Assembly: GCA_030998225.1 (NCBI GenBank)
Contig: JAPYXD010000677.1
Coordinates: 11,159,501-11,223,500 of the forward strand
Direction: 5' to 3'
Origin: Diplolepis rosae
Taxonomy: Eukaryota; Arthropoda; Insecta; Hymenoptera; Diplolepididae
Length of the DNA stretch: 64,000 nt
Shown: positions 47,261 through 57,324 of the stretch, one piece after another
Layout: the number at the start of each line of letters is the position of its first letter
Position numbering within the stretch: position 1 is the first letter of the stretch
Notes under the pieces: model-generated
Told to the model about the DNA's origin: nothing
The model's input: only the letters and a program-made list of their open reading frames with translations
Databases searched by the model: none
Translations under genes and position numbers: made by a program

Positions 47261-48850
47261 TTTTATCAGTAAGCGCTTGTTTATTCTGAAAAATAGATTT
47301 GTTTGTCTGAAACCCACATCCTAAAATATTAAATTGAATCGAATGGAAAATTGTTCAAACTAAAAAGGAAAGATTCAATTTTCCAAAACTAATAAATTAT
47401 AACTCATTTAATTAATTAGACTGCAAGTTCATTTCGATTTTTTATCAGTAAGAGCTTGTTTTTTTATTAAATATTGATTCATTGGTTTGAAACCCACTTC
47501 CTAAAATATTAAATCAAAATGGAAGAAAAATTACCCAAATCAAAAAGGAAAGATTCAATTTTCCAAAACTAAATAATTAGAATTGCATTGATTAATAATT
47601 AGAGTGTAGGTATATTTTTATTTTTTATCAGAAAGCGCTTGCTTTTCTTCGAAAATAGATTCGTTTGTCTGAAACCTACTTCCTAAAATATTAAATGGAA
47701 TCGAATCAAAATTGTTCAAACTAGAAAGGAAAGATTAAATTTTCCAAAACTAAATGATTAGAATTGCATTGATTAATAATTAGAGTGTAGGTTTAATTTT
47801 ATTTTTAATCGGTAAGCGCTTGTTTTTTTCTTTAGATTCGTTTGTCTGGAACCCACTTCCTAAAATATTAAATCAGATTGAAAGAAAAGTTGTTCAAATT
47901 AAAGAGGAAAGATTCAATTTTCCAAAACTAGATAATCAGAATGGATTTGATTAATAATTAGAGTGTAGGTATATTTTTATTTTTTATCAGAAAGCGCTTG
48001 CTTTTCCTCGAAAATAGATTCGTTTGTCTGAAACCCACTTCCTAAAATATTAAATGGAATCGAATCAAAAATTGTTCAAACTAGAAAGGAAAGATTCAAT
48101 TTTCCAAGACTAAATGATTAGAATTGATTTCATTAATAATTAGACTGTAGGTTTAATTTTATTTTTAATTAGTAAGCGCTTGTTTTTTTTTTTTTAGATT
48201 CGTTTGTCTGGAACCCACTTCCTAAAATATTAAATGGAATCGAATCAAAAATTGTTCAAACTAGAAAGGAAAGATTCAATTTTCCAAGACTAAATATTTA
48301 GAATTTACTTCATTAATTTGACTGTAGATTTAATTTGATTTTTTATCAGTAAGCGCTTGCTTTTCCTTGGAAATAGATTCGTTGGTCTGAAACCCATTTC
48401 CTGAAATATTAAATCAAATTGGAAGAAAAATTGTTCAAATCAAAAAGGAAAGATTCATTTTTCCAAAACTAAAAAATTATATTTGATTTAAGTAATTAGA
48501 CTGTAAGTTCATTTCGATTTTTAATCAATAAGCGCTTGCTTTTCCTCGAAAATAGATTCATTTGTCTGAAACCCACTTCCTAAAATATTAAATGGAATCA
48601 AATCAAAAATTGTTCAAACTAGAAAGGAAAGATTCAATTTTCCAAGACTAAATATTTAGAATTTACTTCATTAATTTGACTGTAGATTTAATTTGATTTT
48701 TTATCAGTAAGCGCTTGCCTTTCCTTGAAAATAGATTCGATGGTCTGAAACTCACTTCCTAAAATATTAAATCAAATTGATAGAAAAATTGTTCAAATCA
48801 AAGAGAAAAGATTCAATTTTTAAAAAATAATAAATTAGAATTGATTTACT
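47261..48850 (+). repeat. Tandem array of nine units of about 180 bp
   Basis: Units begin near 47261, 47438, 47621, 47802, 47981, 48162, 48341, 48520 and 48700, marked by TTTATCAGTAAGCGCTTG, then TTTGTCTGAAACCCACTTCC, TAAAATATTAAAT, AGGAAAGATTCAATTTTCC. Unit types alternate: 3 and 5 are near-identical, as are 4 and 6, and 7 and 9, so the array grew partly by two-unit steps. Non-coding satellite-like repeat. Confidence 0.95.
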
Positions 48851-49552
48851 ACGCCTTTGAAACTTTTTTATTTTATAATTTATTTTTTTATTTTTTTACC
48901 TAAATCAGCACTAATTATTATTTTATTATTATTTAATGATGGCTGTTCTTGACAGCTAAACGCATATAAACAAATCGGAAATTAAATGTCAATATACTTA
49001 TTGAGGAATATGTTCAATACCGGATACTACAAATTTATGACTGATATTTCAATATACATTTGAATCGATTTTCAAAAATTGATAAACGCTAATATTCCCT
49101 AGTAAACTCATTCCGATCCAATCTAGTTAGATTAAATTAAAATGAAATGAAGTCCATATTCCCTATAGAAATATTAACTAGAGAAAGAGTTGTCTCTTTA
49201 TCTAAAAAAAAATGTCCCCGTAATTTTATCTTCCTTTGAAAAGGTGCTCTTTAACTTCTTTTTCCCTCCTAGAATCTATAAAAGAATCTCTTAATCAAGT
49301 TGCAGAAGGTTATTTTACGTAAACGGGTTTTATAGAACGAATTTTTTACTCTTTTGACCTCTTTTCCATCTTAAAAATAGTACTAATAAGTACTTCATGT
49401 AAATCAATTATTATATTTAGCAGAAGTTAAGAGGAATTCAAATGAATTGAATAATTTCAGAATAGAGTAAATCTGTTTGAGTTGGGTATTAGTCTGAATA
49501 TTGATGCAGAGCTCTTTGTTTCCTGTTTTACCTAACATTGTTATTTCTATAG

Positions 49553-49667
49553 ATATGGACCTTCAACCTCATTCAAGCCGCTTCCTTCCAAAGCACTCGA
49601 ACGAAGAGTACTTGCAGTTGGAACCGAATTGAAATTCAGGCAATGCACTGTTGGCTTTCAATTATCG
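49553..49667 (+). CDS. Candidate internal exon, unidentified
   Basis: Acceptor gttatttctatag and strong donor TCG|GTAAGC bound 115 nt of higher GC. The best frame reads YGPSTSFKPLPSKALERRVL then AVGTELKFRQCTVGFQLS, with good codon use. A second frame is also open. No family recognised. Same length as the island at 46838-46952, but the phases do not join directly. Confidence 0.3.
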
Positions 49668-49825
49668 GTAAGCCTTCCTGTGTCGAGTTCTCTTCAGTAA
49701 GATTTTTCTCTTTGTATGATGTACAAACATGCATCATCAATTTGAAAAGCCTCTTTACATCATTTTCTGGAATGCATCTTCTTTTAATTACAAACAAAAT
49801 TGTAGATTATTTCACAATTAATGCT

Positions 49826-50090
49826 CTCTCTAAATCTGAATCAGTCAAAATCAACTTATTATCAGTGAAATTTGACCGATTCAAATAGCTAAAAAATGTT
49901 ACTGTGAATCAGTCAAATTTACTGATTACTTCAGTGAAAAGTTTTTAACAGTGTAAAATATTGTTTTCACTAATTAATCAATGAAAATTAACCGATTTAA
50001 GAGTGAAAAATATTGTTTCCACTTATGAATAAGTGTAAGGCAAATCCCTGATTCAATCAGTGAAAATTCGACTGATTGAGATTTAGAGAG
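49826..50090. mobile_element. CTCTCT-family MITE
   Basis: Ends CTCTCTAAATCTGAATCAGT and GACTGATTGAGATTTAGAGAG, 265 bp, with internal AATCAGTGAAA words. Lies between the candidate exon at 49553 and the small ORF at 50574. Confidence 0.88.
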
Positions 50091-50573
50091 CTGATTATTC
50101 ATTATAACCTATATACAAATTCCACATATTATAAGATTTTTTCTTTTTTTCTCATGAATGAGTAAAAATAAGGAACTTCTGTATAAAAAGAAGTTATTCT
50201 CTATTGGATATTCGTTAAAATTTGTTTGAAGAGGAATTATTGGTTGAAAGACTCTTGAAACTGGCAGGGGATTTGTTGAGGTTTAGTAATGAAAAATATT
50301 TCGCAGAAAAATTAATTATAATTATTGATCTAAATTTTTTCTCAAGTGCTAAAAATAAATTGAACTTAATAGTTGTATGAAATTGCATAATTAATTGAAT
50401 CAGTGATCATATGCATTACGTTCATAATATAATTAATTATTCAAAATAATATTTTTCGACTGAGGTTTATATATGTCATAGAATTATTAGATACGCGAAT
50501 ATGTATTTTCATCTCGAATGAATATCAGTTATGTGATTGTAAATCTTGTATTTCTGAAAGGACTAAAGACACA

Positions 50574-50876
50574 ATGGACCGTACTTTATATTTATTTTTA
50601 CTATATGTATGTGCAATCAATTTTTCTCAGCAAGGAATGAATGTCTTTCCCTGTTGCGATAAAAATAGACAAATCAGTCTTCCTCGAGAAAGAGTTACAA
50701 CGCGTGAGAGCTACGACGACCTGAATACAGTCCAAAGAACTCAAATAATTGCATCCTTCCTTCCGGTTCAACCTTATACGAAATTGTCTCCGTTTATACA
50801 AAAAAAAACTAAAAGAGAAAAGAATTTGAATTTTTTTAAATATCTAAGCCTCAGATTAAGTAGCCCAAAGGAATAA
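50574..50876 (+). CDS. Candidate small secreted protein, single-exon ORF of 100 aa
   Basis: The longest ATG-started ORF in this part of the window and the most credible intact small ORF. The context acacaATGG is favourable. N-terminus MDRTLYLFLLYVCAINFSQQ looks like a signal peptide. The remainder holds a CC pair, an Arg/Glu-rich middle (ISLPRERVTTRESYDDLNTV) and a basic tail with KKTKRE, a potential proprotein-convertase site, ending LSLRLSSPKE. No homologue recognised. In AT-rich DNA a 100-codon ORF of mixed composition is notable but not decisive; it might also be an untranslated exon. Confidence 0.35.
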   Translation: MDRTLYLFLLYVCAINFSQQGMNVFPCCDKNRQISLPRERVTTRESYDDLNTVQRTQIIASFLPVQPYTKLSPFIQKKTKREKNLNFFKYLSLRLSSPKE

Positions 50877-51543
50877 TTATTCAAAAATGGTTCAGAGTTA
50901 TCATTGTTTTCATAAATTTTGGGTAAAGATGCAATCTATCTACATTCACAAAAATATTCTTTGATTTAAATGTAAAAAAAAAGGTACACAAGAGACTTGA
51001 AAAAAACTCTTAAATATCTTCAGAATTCTGAATATTTGACGGATTCGAATTTTATTTTCAAACTTTTCGTAATTTTGAATTTTCACTTTTTAACTGTGAT
51101 CATCTTAAAACTAATATATCAGTGATTATTGTCAAAAATTCTACTTTCAGATAAGAATGAAAAATAATCTCGCACCAACCAGACTCTTTTTGCTAAAATA
51201 GATATTGATTTATAGATAGCAAAATAGATGGAAAATGTTGTTACCTTGAAATTTTAGTGGAAAATCTAAATATTTTGCTAACTGGTTCAAAAAACAAAGT
51301 AACGACTTCATTTTCACGTAATACATATTCTAATCAAAACTTACACTGTAAAAAAAAAATTATGCACTTTTACATTTTTTCTTGTAATTTAATAAGCATA
51401 AGAATTTTTCGAGATTATTTAAATTTTTGTATAACTACAATCAACATAATAATTCTACAAAGTTATGTGTGAAATCACTACAATTATCTTTGGTAAAAAA
51501 ATGACCAGTAATAATTGTAGTGATTCTAAAAAATGTTGTAGAA

Positions 51544-51899
51544 TTAAGGGCATATGATATTTTAAAATTTAGAAAATTTAATTGATTTTAGGTTTTTACA
51601 TGTTTATGTCTAAAGTAAATAAAAATTTGTTTTCTAAATTTGGGAAATTGTCGAGAAGTTAAAAACGGACGTAGACAGACTAGATTTGATTTCGAAAATT
51701 AACAAAATTTCACAAAACATTTTGGAATTTTTTTTTCCATTATCAAAACCAAAAGTAGTCTATCTAAATCTGTTTTCATCTTCTCCATTTCTCAAATTTG
51801 GAAAACAAAATTTTATGTATTTTGAACACAAACATGTAGAAACTGGACCAAATTGTTCACATCAATTTGCAACTATTCTCAAGTATCACATGCCCTTAA
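51544..51899. mobile_element. TTAA-flanked element, type D
   Basis: TTAA at both ends; ends GGGCATATGATATT and AGTATCACATGCCC. Contains AAAACGGACGTAGACAGAC and AAAGTAGTCTATCTAAATC. 356 bp; related to 60650-61130. Confidence 0.85.
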
Positions 51900-51999
51900 T
51901 ACGTTTTCCCAATAATTTGCCCTGTATTTGGTAAATATATCATCGTAATCAAAGGAAATTGACCTGATTACAAATTTTTCTAATAAAAATTCCTAAACT

Positions 52000-52464
52000 T
52001 ACACTGTAAAAAATATCGGGAAATTTTCCTACTATGTATTAGGAAATTTTTCCTAAATTCTTAGGAACCATAGATTTTCCTACATAAAGTGAAAATATTT
52101 CATAGATTTGAGGAAAATTGACCGAATTTCCAGACTTATTTCCGAACTATTAGAAAATATATCAAAAAGGTGAGAACATTTCACAAATCTCCTAAGTTGT
52201 ACGAAATTTTTCCCATGAAAAGCGGAAATTTTCCACAAAAACGGAAATTTGTTCATTTTTTTAAGATCTTTTTCCACTTAACTAATGAAATAATTAAATA
52301 TATATATATAAATAAACTAAATATTTCTCCGACAGTAGGAACTATTTCCAGTTTGATGTCGGAAATATTCCCGAATAAATCTTTGGAAAAATTTACGACC
52401 CATTTGTATTTTAATCTGTCCGACTATTTTCGGAAAAATGTCCGAAAATTTTTGTACAATGTAC
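52000..52464. mobile_element. Probable MITE with TACACTGTAAAAAA ends, GGAAATTTTCC-rich
   Basis: Left TACACTGTAAAAAATATCGG and right TTTTTGTACAATGTA are loosely inverted, and the interior is full of (T)TTCC/GGAA(A) words in both orientations. Diverged; the 104-aa ORF at 52170-52484 lies wholly inside and looks like a by-product. Confidence 0.5.
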
Positions 52465-53212
52465 ATTTTCAAGTAAACTTCTAGTTTTATGGAATCGCGT
52501 TTTATTTCAAAACTGACGGATATTTCACTCTAAAAACCAAACTTATTCTTCTCCATACTCATTCCTAAAATATCTGACACTAAAAGGGAAAATTGCTTGA
52601 AATCACATACGTTCGGTCTTTGGGGATGAGAATCCGTGACTATCGAATCGATATTCATTCTTGTGGGTAAAAGCTCTTTTGCCATGCGTCCTGATTTCTC
52701 TACAGTAGGTAAGTATGTGTTCGATATCTACAGAAGATGCAGAAAAGTCAAGTATGGAATAAGAGCATTAACATTTCAATTTAAATTTCAAACAAGAATG
52801 ATGCATTCCAGATCATTGGGGTCACTAATACAGGAAAATCGTGCAAATCAGTTCTAGAGACTCGTATGAAGACTTAATAATAAGAGGCAAATAAAAAAAA
52901 TTAGTGTTTGACAACAGAATAGGTTTCCTTTGTACCTGCGGTAGGTAAGCTCGTTCCTGTGGTCAATTTTGAGAGGTTTACTCGGCTTTAATTAAAGCCG
53001 ATAAAAGTAAAATTATATGATCAAAATTGTAGTTCTAAAGCTCGACGCAAGATTAGACTAAAAGCTTTCTTGTATTCAACTTCTACCGATATGTTTTTTT
53101 ACTTACTATCTACTAAAGTCACATCCCCATCGAACCAGAGACTTTCGAACTTATTTTTAATATTATATAAACATTTGGAAAGTGTCGCTGATATCATGAC
53201 ATTATTTTGATT

Positions 53213-53489
53213 TACTCTCTAAATCTGAATCAGTAAAAATCTAGTGATTATTAGTGAAATTTGACTGATTCAAATAGCTAAAAAGAGGTTACTGCGAATC
53301 AGTCAAATTTCACTGATTACTTCAGTCAAAAGTGACTGATTTAACAGTGGAAAATATTGTTTTCACTAATTAAACAGTGAAAATTAACTGATTTAACAGT
53401 AAAAAATATTGTTTCCACTGATGATTTAGTGAAAAGGCAAATCACTGATTCAATCAGTGAAAATTTGACTGATTCAGATTTGGAGTGTA
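53213..53489. mobile_element. CTCTCT-family MITE
   Basis: Ends TACTCTCTAAATCTGAATCA and TGATTCAGATTTGGAGTGTA, 277 bp with the longer internal repeat block also seen at 49826-50090. Confidence 0.88.
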
Positions 53490-53816
53490 AATTATGATTT
53501 TATTTTTTATTGCTTTTTCGATAAAGATTTATTTGTAAAACTTGGAAGGGATTATTTTTGTAGTTTTTGATATAAAACAGAGGTAGGAATAAAGTTTTAT
53601 TATCATCCGACAATAAGAAGTAAAATTTATTTACACTGAAGTTTTCGATAAATAATTAAAGGAATATGAACTGTTGCTTGCAATGAAAATTTCAAAAGCT
53701 TTTCTTTTGCACGGAGGAAAATATTTGTCAAAAGTATTCTTTACAACTCTACTGTTTCTAATCTTGAGGATAAATAAAAAATCTTCAAATATAGTTATTT
53801 TGAAAAGTAGTATATT

Positions 53817-53906
53817 TCGTATCAAGTGCGGAAAGACATACTTTAACGCGCGAGTGAGTCGCGACTCGCTGTCACGTTAAAATACGTTCCGCACATGATA
53901 CGAACG
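53817..53906. repeat. GC-rich 90-bp hairpin
   Basis: Imperfect palindrome: arms CGTATCAAGTGCGGAA / TTCCGCACATGATACG, TTTAACG / CGTTAAA, and GAGTCG / CGACTC at the centre. Adjacent to a second palindrome at 53936-54045. Confidence 0.85.
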
Positions 53907-53935
53907 ATATTTTTTGTTGGCTGTATACCGAAAAT

Positions 53936-54045
53936 TAGCCGAGTCGGTGTCGATTTGTGTGCGAAAGTTGATTTTCCGCACACATAAAATTTTACAGCAC
54001 TAGTGCGGGATAGTCAATTTTCCGAACGCAAAACGACACCGACAA
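53936..54045. repeat. Second GC-rich hairpin, GCCGAGTCGGTGTCG arms
   Basis: AGCCGAGTCGGTGTCG at the left is mirrored by CGACACCGACAAGGCT at the right, with an inner pair around TTGATTTTCCGCAC / GTGCGGGATAGTCAA. Probably an end of the same unclassified foldback element as 53817-53906. Confidence 0.75.
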
Positions 54046-54059
54046 GGCTAACTTTCATG

Positions 54060-54251
54060 TTTAAAAATTTGGTATAAAACGATAAGAAAAATAGTTCGGG
54101 TAAAAATAAAATTTGTTAAATACATTCATTTTTTATGTTTGAAATTTTTTTCTTGGAAAATAATTTTTTCTCTTTCAAATTAGCCCTTCAATAATAATAT
54201 TGCTATTCTTGGAAGCAAAATTATCTATTTTGCCTGAGGTCTAATTTTCGT
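54060..54251. mobile_element. Type A TTAA element, right-half remnant
   Basis: Matches the right arm of the type A copies from GGTATAAAACGATAAGAAAA to CCTGAGGTCTAATTTTCGT, then ends without the terminal ACTACCTTAA. Begins abruptly at the GC-rich palindromes, so the left half has been lost. Confidence 0.8.
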
Positions 54252-54278
54252 TATATTCCCAAAAAATGATCTGCTGGA

Positions 54279-54502
54279 TACTCTCTAAATCTGAATCAGT
54301 CAAATTTTCACTAATTGAATCAGTAATTTGCCTTTTCACTGATTCATCAGTGCAAAAATATTTTTCACTGGCAAATCAGTCAATTTGCACTGAAGTAATT
54401 AGTGAAATTTGACTGATTTACAGTAACCTCCTTTTAACTATTTGAATCAGTCAAATTTCACTGATAATCAGTAGATTTTTACTGATTCAGATTTAGAGAG
54501 TA
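54279..54502. mobile_element. CTCTCT-family MITE, near-consensus copy
   Basis: 224 bp, ends TACTCTCTAAATCTGAATCA and TGATTCAGATTTAGAGAGTA, perfect inverted repeats. Inserted next to the type A remnant and about 230 bp from the minus-strand candidate exon. Confidence 0.92.
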
Positions 54503-54734
54503 CATTTTCGGTAATATTATCATTCTCGTTGCGGATCTTTGATGTAATATGATCGACTTATAAGTCTAGTCTCTGTTTCGATGTGAAAGTGACGGAAAAA
54601 TTGGAAAAATGTGACGAAAAATTCTCACCGTTGAGTAAAAGCCGGTTGGCTATGACTGATTCGGGCGAGTAGAGGAGGACGGTGATAGGTGATCGGTAGC
54701 GGATTGGTGATGGTGTTTGGTCTCTGAGATGGGC

Positions 54735-54869
54735 TCAAGCGGTCTCCGAAACCGGAAGCGGTGGCTGCCCACCGGAAGTAGTCATGGCAGGCGCGGTGGC
54801 GATGGTGGGGATCGAAAGTGGCTGAAGGGCCTGCATGTCGCAGGTGTGGGAACCGCGCTTCTTTAGATC
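54735..54869 (-). CDS. Candidate minus-strand exon with stop codon, unidentified protein
   Basis: On the minus strand an acceptor (ccaattgttccag) precedes a GC-rich segment open for 44 codons to TGA: DLKKRGSHTCDMQALQPLSI, then PTIATAPAMTTSGGQPPLPV and SETA. Codon third positions are C/G-rich, unlike the flanks. Low-complexity Pro/Thr/Ala/Ser tail, as in C-terminal tails of regulatory or nucleic-acid-binding proteins. A second frame is open through the same block to a donor (caacg|gtgagaa) near 54627, so an internal exon of 54628-54869 in another frame is the alternative. I do not recognise the protein. Confidence 0.4.
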   Translation of the reverse strand, partial: DLKKRGSHTCDMQALQPLSIPTIATAPAMTTSGGQPPLPVSETA

Positions 54870-54983
54870 CTGGAACAATTGGCATTTCGCAAATGTTTCA
54901 ATTTTTTTCTCTATCTTCTATCTTTATTATTCTCTTATTTACTTTTTTCTCTTCTTTCTATTTATCTTTGTTTCTTTTTTGAG

Positions 54984-55082
54984 CGACTACATAAACAACC
55001 ATTCTGCCTGAGGGCAGAAGCGGAACGAATCTTTCAGGGAATTTATTCCATCGAAACAGGATTCCGCGCAACGAGTTTTCTG
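54984..55082 (+). CDS. Candidate exon after a long pyrimidine tract, strand uncertain
   Basis: A pyrimidine-dominated run (54897-54980) ends in gag, followed by 99 nt (33 codons, phase 0 to 0) open in one frame, RLHKQPFCLRAEAERIFQGI then YSIETGFRATSFL, and a donor ctg|gtaaaa. On the minus strand the same block follows ttttttaccag and is open as KTRCAESCFDGINSLKDSFR then FCPQAEWLFM to a stop. Exon-like signals on both strands; not resolved. Confidence 0.22.
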
Positions 55083-56096
55083 GTAAAAAAGTAGAAACGG
55101 AAACGAAAGGAAGACAACCCAAAAGGAAGATAAATCACATATAAGGGACTAAGAAAGTAAATCCTTTTGAAAAATGTGTCAGTCAGGAGATAAAGTGTCA
55201 AAAATTTTCCCAATTTTGAAATATGATAGAGATAACCGGAATGGCAATTCCTCAATAAAATTGAAAGCATTTTAATTTTCAAAGTAATTCTTTACTATCT
55301 AAGTTATGAATTTATCAAATTATTTTCAGAAGATAACTTTTCAATAAAAAGGTTGAAACTTGAATTGTTGAACTTATATAAGATGAAATTCCACTCGCAT
55401 TCGTTATCAGATACTAAAAGTAAAAATGGAGCAAATTATATCTTACGCTATTTGAGAAATATTTTCAGAATAAAAAAGTTTGAAAATATTTAAGATTCTT
55501 TTGAATGGGACTTAAAAGTTTCTCCGTCGGATAAAAAGTTTTCAGTGGGTTAACGTTGCTTCGGAACCCTGTTTTCCAAAATACAAATAGTAAAACTAAA
55601 GGGAAAGAAGTAAAAAAGTAAAAAGTATTAAATAACTATAAAAATAACATGCTCGAGGAAAAATTGAAAACTACAGTATATTTAACATTAAGATTAGATG
55701 TGGGAATTATCTAATTCAATACAACACTACAATAGCCATTCCAATAGGTAATAAAAACTGGTGCTAAAATTCAAAATTTGTTTTTTATGTGAAGGAACAT
55801 TTGGAGATTATTTACTCTACTTTTGTATAACTAAAAATTATAACTAAATTCGTTGCACATAACACTACACTAAATTTATCTATAATTTTAAATCCGGTCG
55901 CAATGCATTTCAATTTTCAGCTTCATTTTATTACATTCGAAACTCTCAATACGGAGGGACCCAATATTGCAAAACTTTCAAAAATCGAACAAAAATAACC
56001 TGAACCCCGATGTTGTTGATTCAATCTGATAATCAGAGCTACAAAATTATAGTTAGCATTGAAAATTTTGAAAAAGGAAATACCGTTTTTAATTAG
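55083..56096. other. Unassigned sequence
   Basis: AT-rich with no exon-like block or repeat ends recognised. Confidence 0.45.
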
Positions 56097-57324
56097 ACAG
56101 CCCCACAAAAAAAGGTGTCCTGAGCTAAAAACAAGACCAATCACTTCCTATGGATTTTGACCCGCTGATCACGAATCTCAAGATCGTTTTATTGTGTTGT
56201 CCATATTTTCCACATAACATTAAAATTTTCGAATTTTGAGAAAAAATTCTTTTTTTCGAATGAAGTGATTTTTTTGAATTAAAAATAGACGAGAAGTATA
56301 GTTTTTTCAAACAATACCTACGATGTACAATGGGTAGCCAAATTATTATACTCACTTCGTTTTTGTTAGTCGCATAAACTTTCTTACAATATTGACAACA
56401 CACATATTAATATTTTCCCCTAAAAATAAAATGAAAGACGTTAAAATTATGTATAAAACTACCTCAAGATGAAGTGTTTTTGTCAATTTTTGAAAAAAGA
56501 TATTGCGGAAAAAGTCTGAATTTCAAAAAAATTTCAAAATAATTGTATTCACTTTTATGTATTTTTAAAATTCTTTTTTTAAGTATTGGAATTTTTTGAA
56601 TTATTACCCCTTTTTTGTTCTAAGTTTAGACTTTTAACGAATTTAGGGGAAGATTATTATAACTTTTTTGGCACGCTTTTACATTCTACGTAAATTTACC
56701 TTTAAAATGAGTCGAAAACATCTAAAAACATCAATTATTTCGGGAATTATTTATAATTCAAGAAAAGTTGTGAAATTTGGCCTTTCTCCGCAATATCTTT
56801 CTCAAATTTGAAAAAAACACTTCATTTTGAGATCGTTCTATACATAATTTTGACATCTTTTATTTTATTTTTAGGGGAAAATCTCAATATGTGTATTGTC
56901 AATATTAGGAGAGTTTATCTGACTAACAAAAACAAAGTAAATATAATAATTTGGCCACCCACTGTAAAAAGATGTTACGAAGTTGCTGCTGAATTTAACT
57001 TCTTTAATGTTACAGTAACGTTCGAAAAAACATGAATATCGGCATTTTCATTAATTTGCCTAAAGTTATTGAACTGAATAGATTCTTGTTCTAAAAAACT
57101 CAACACAAAACACGTCGAACTATACTTCTTGTCTATTTTTAATTCAACAAAATTATGTGATTAAAAAAAAATGAATTTTTTCCCAAAATTCGAAAATTTT
57201 GAGGTTATGTGAAAACTATGGACAACGCGATGAAACGGCCTTCAAATTTGTGATTAGAGGGTCAAAACCCATAGAAAATAATAGGTCTCGTTTCCAGCTC
57301 AAGACACTTTTTCTGTGGGGCTGT
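56097..57324. mobile_element. Foldback element with ACAGCCCCACA ends, interrupted by a mariner-like MITE
   Basis: Left ACAGCCCCACAAAAAAAGGT and right CTTTTTCTGTGGGGCTGT are inverted. Arms continue through GAGCT, GGGTCAAAACCCAT and ATACTTCTTGTCTATTTTT. The TA-flanked element at 56326-56965 sits between the arms. Confidence 0.85.
56326..56965. mobile_element. Palindromic mariner-like MITE, TACAGTGGGTGGCC ends
   Basis: Left TACAATGGGTAGCCAAATTA and right TAATTTGGCCACCCACTGTA, TA edges, with CTAACAAAAACAAAGT arms shared with 14270-14945. 640 bp. ORFs inside (56125-56403 minus, 56808-57035 plus) mirror one another and are not genes. Confidence 0.85.

Noticed and set aside
47261..48850. CRISPR array
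   Set aside because: Units are about 180 bp with similarity along the whole unit, no conserved repeat/unique spacer pattern, in eukaryotic DNA.
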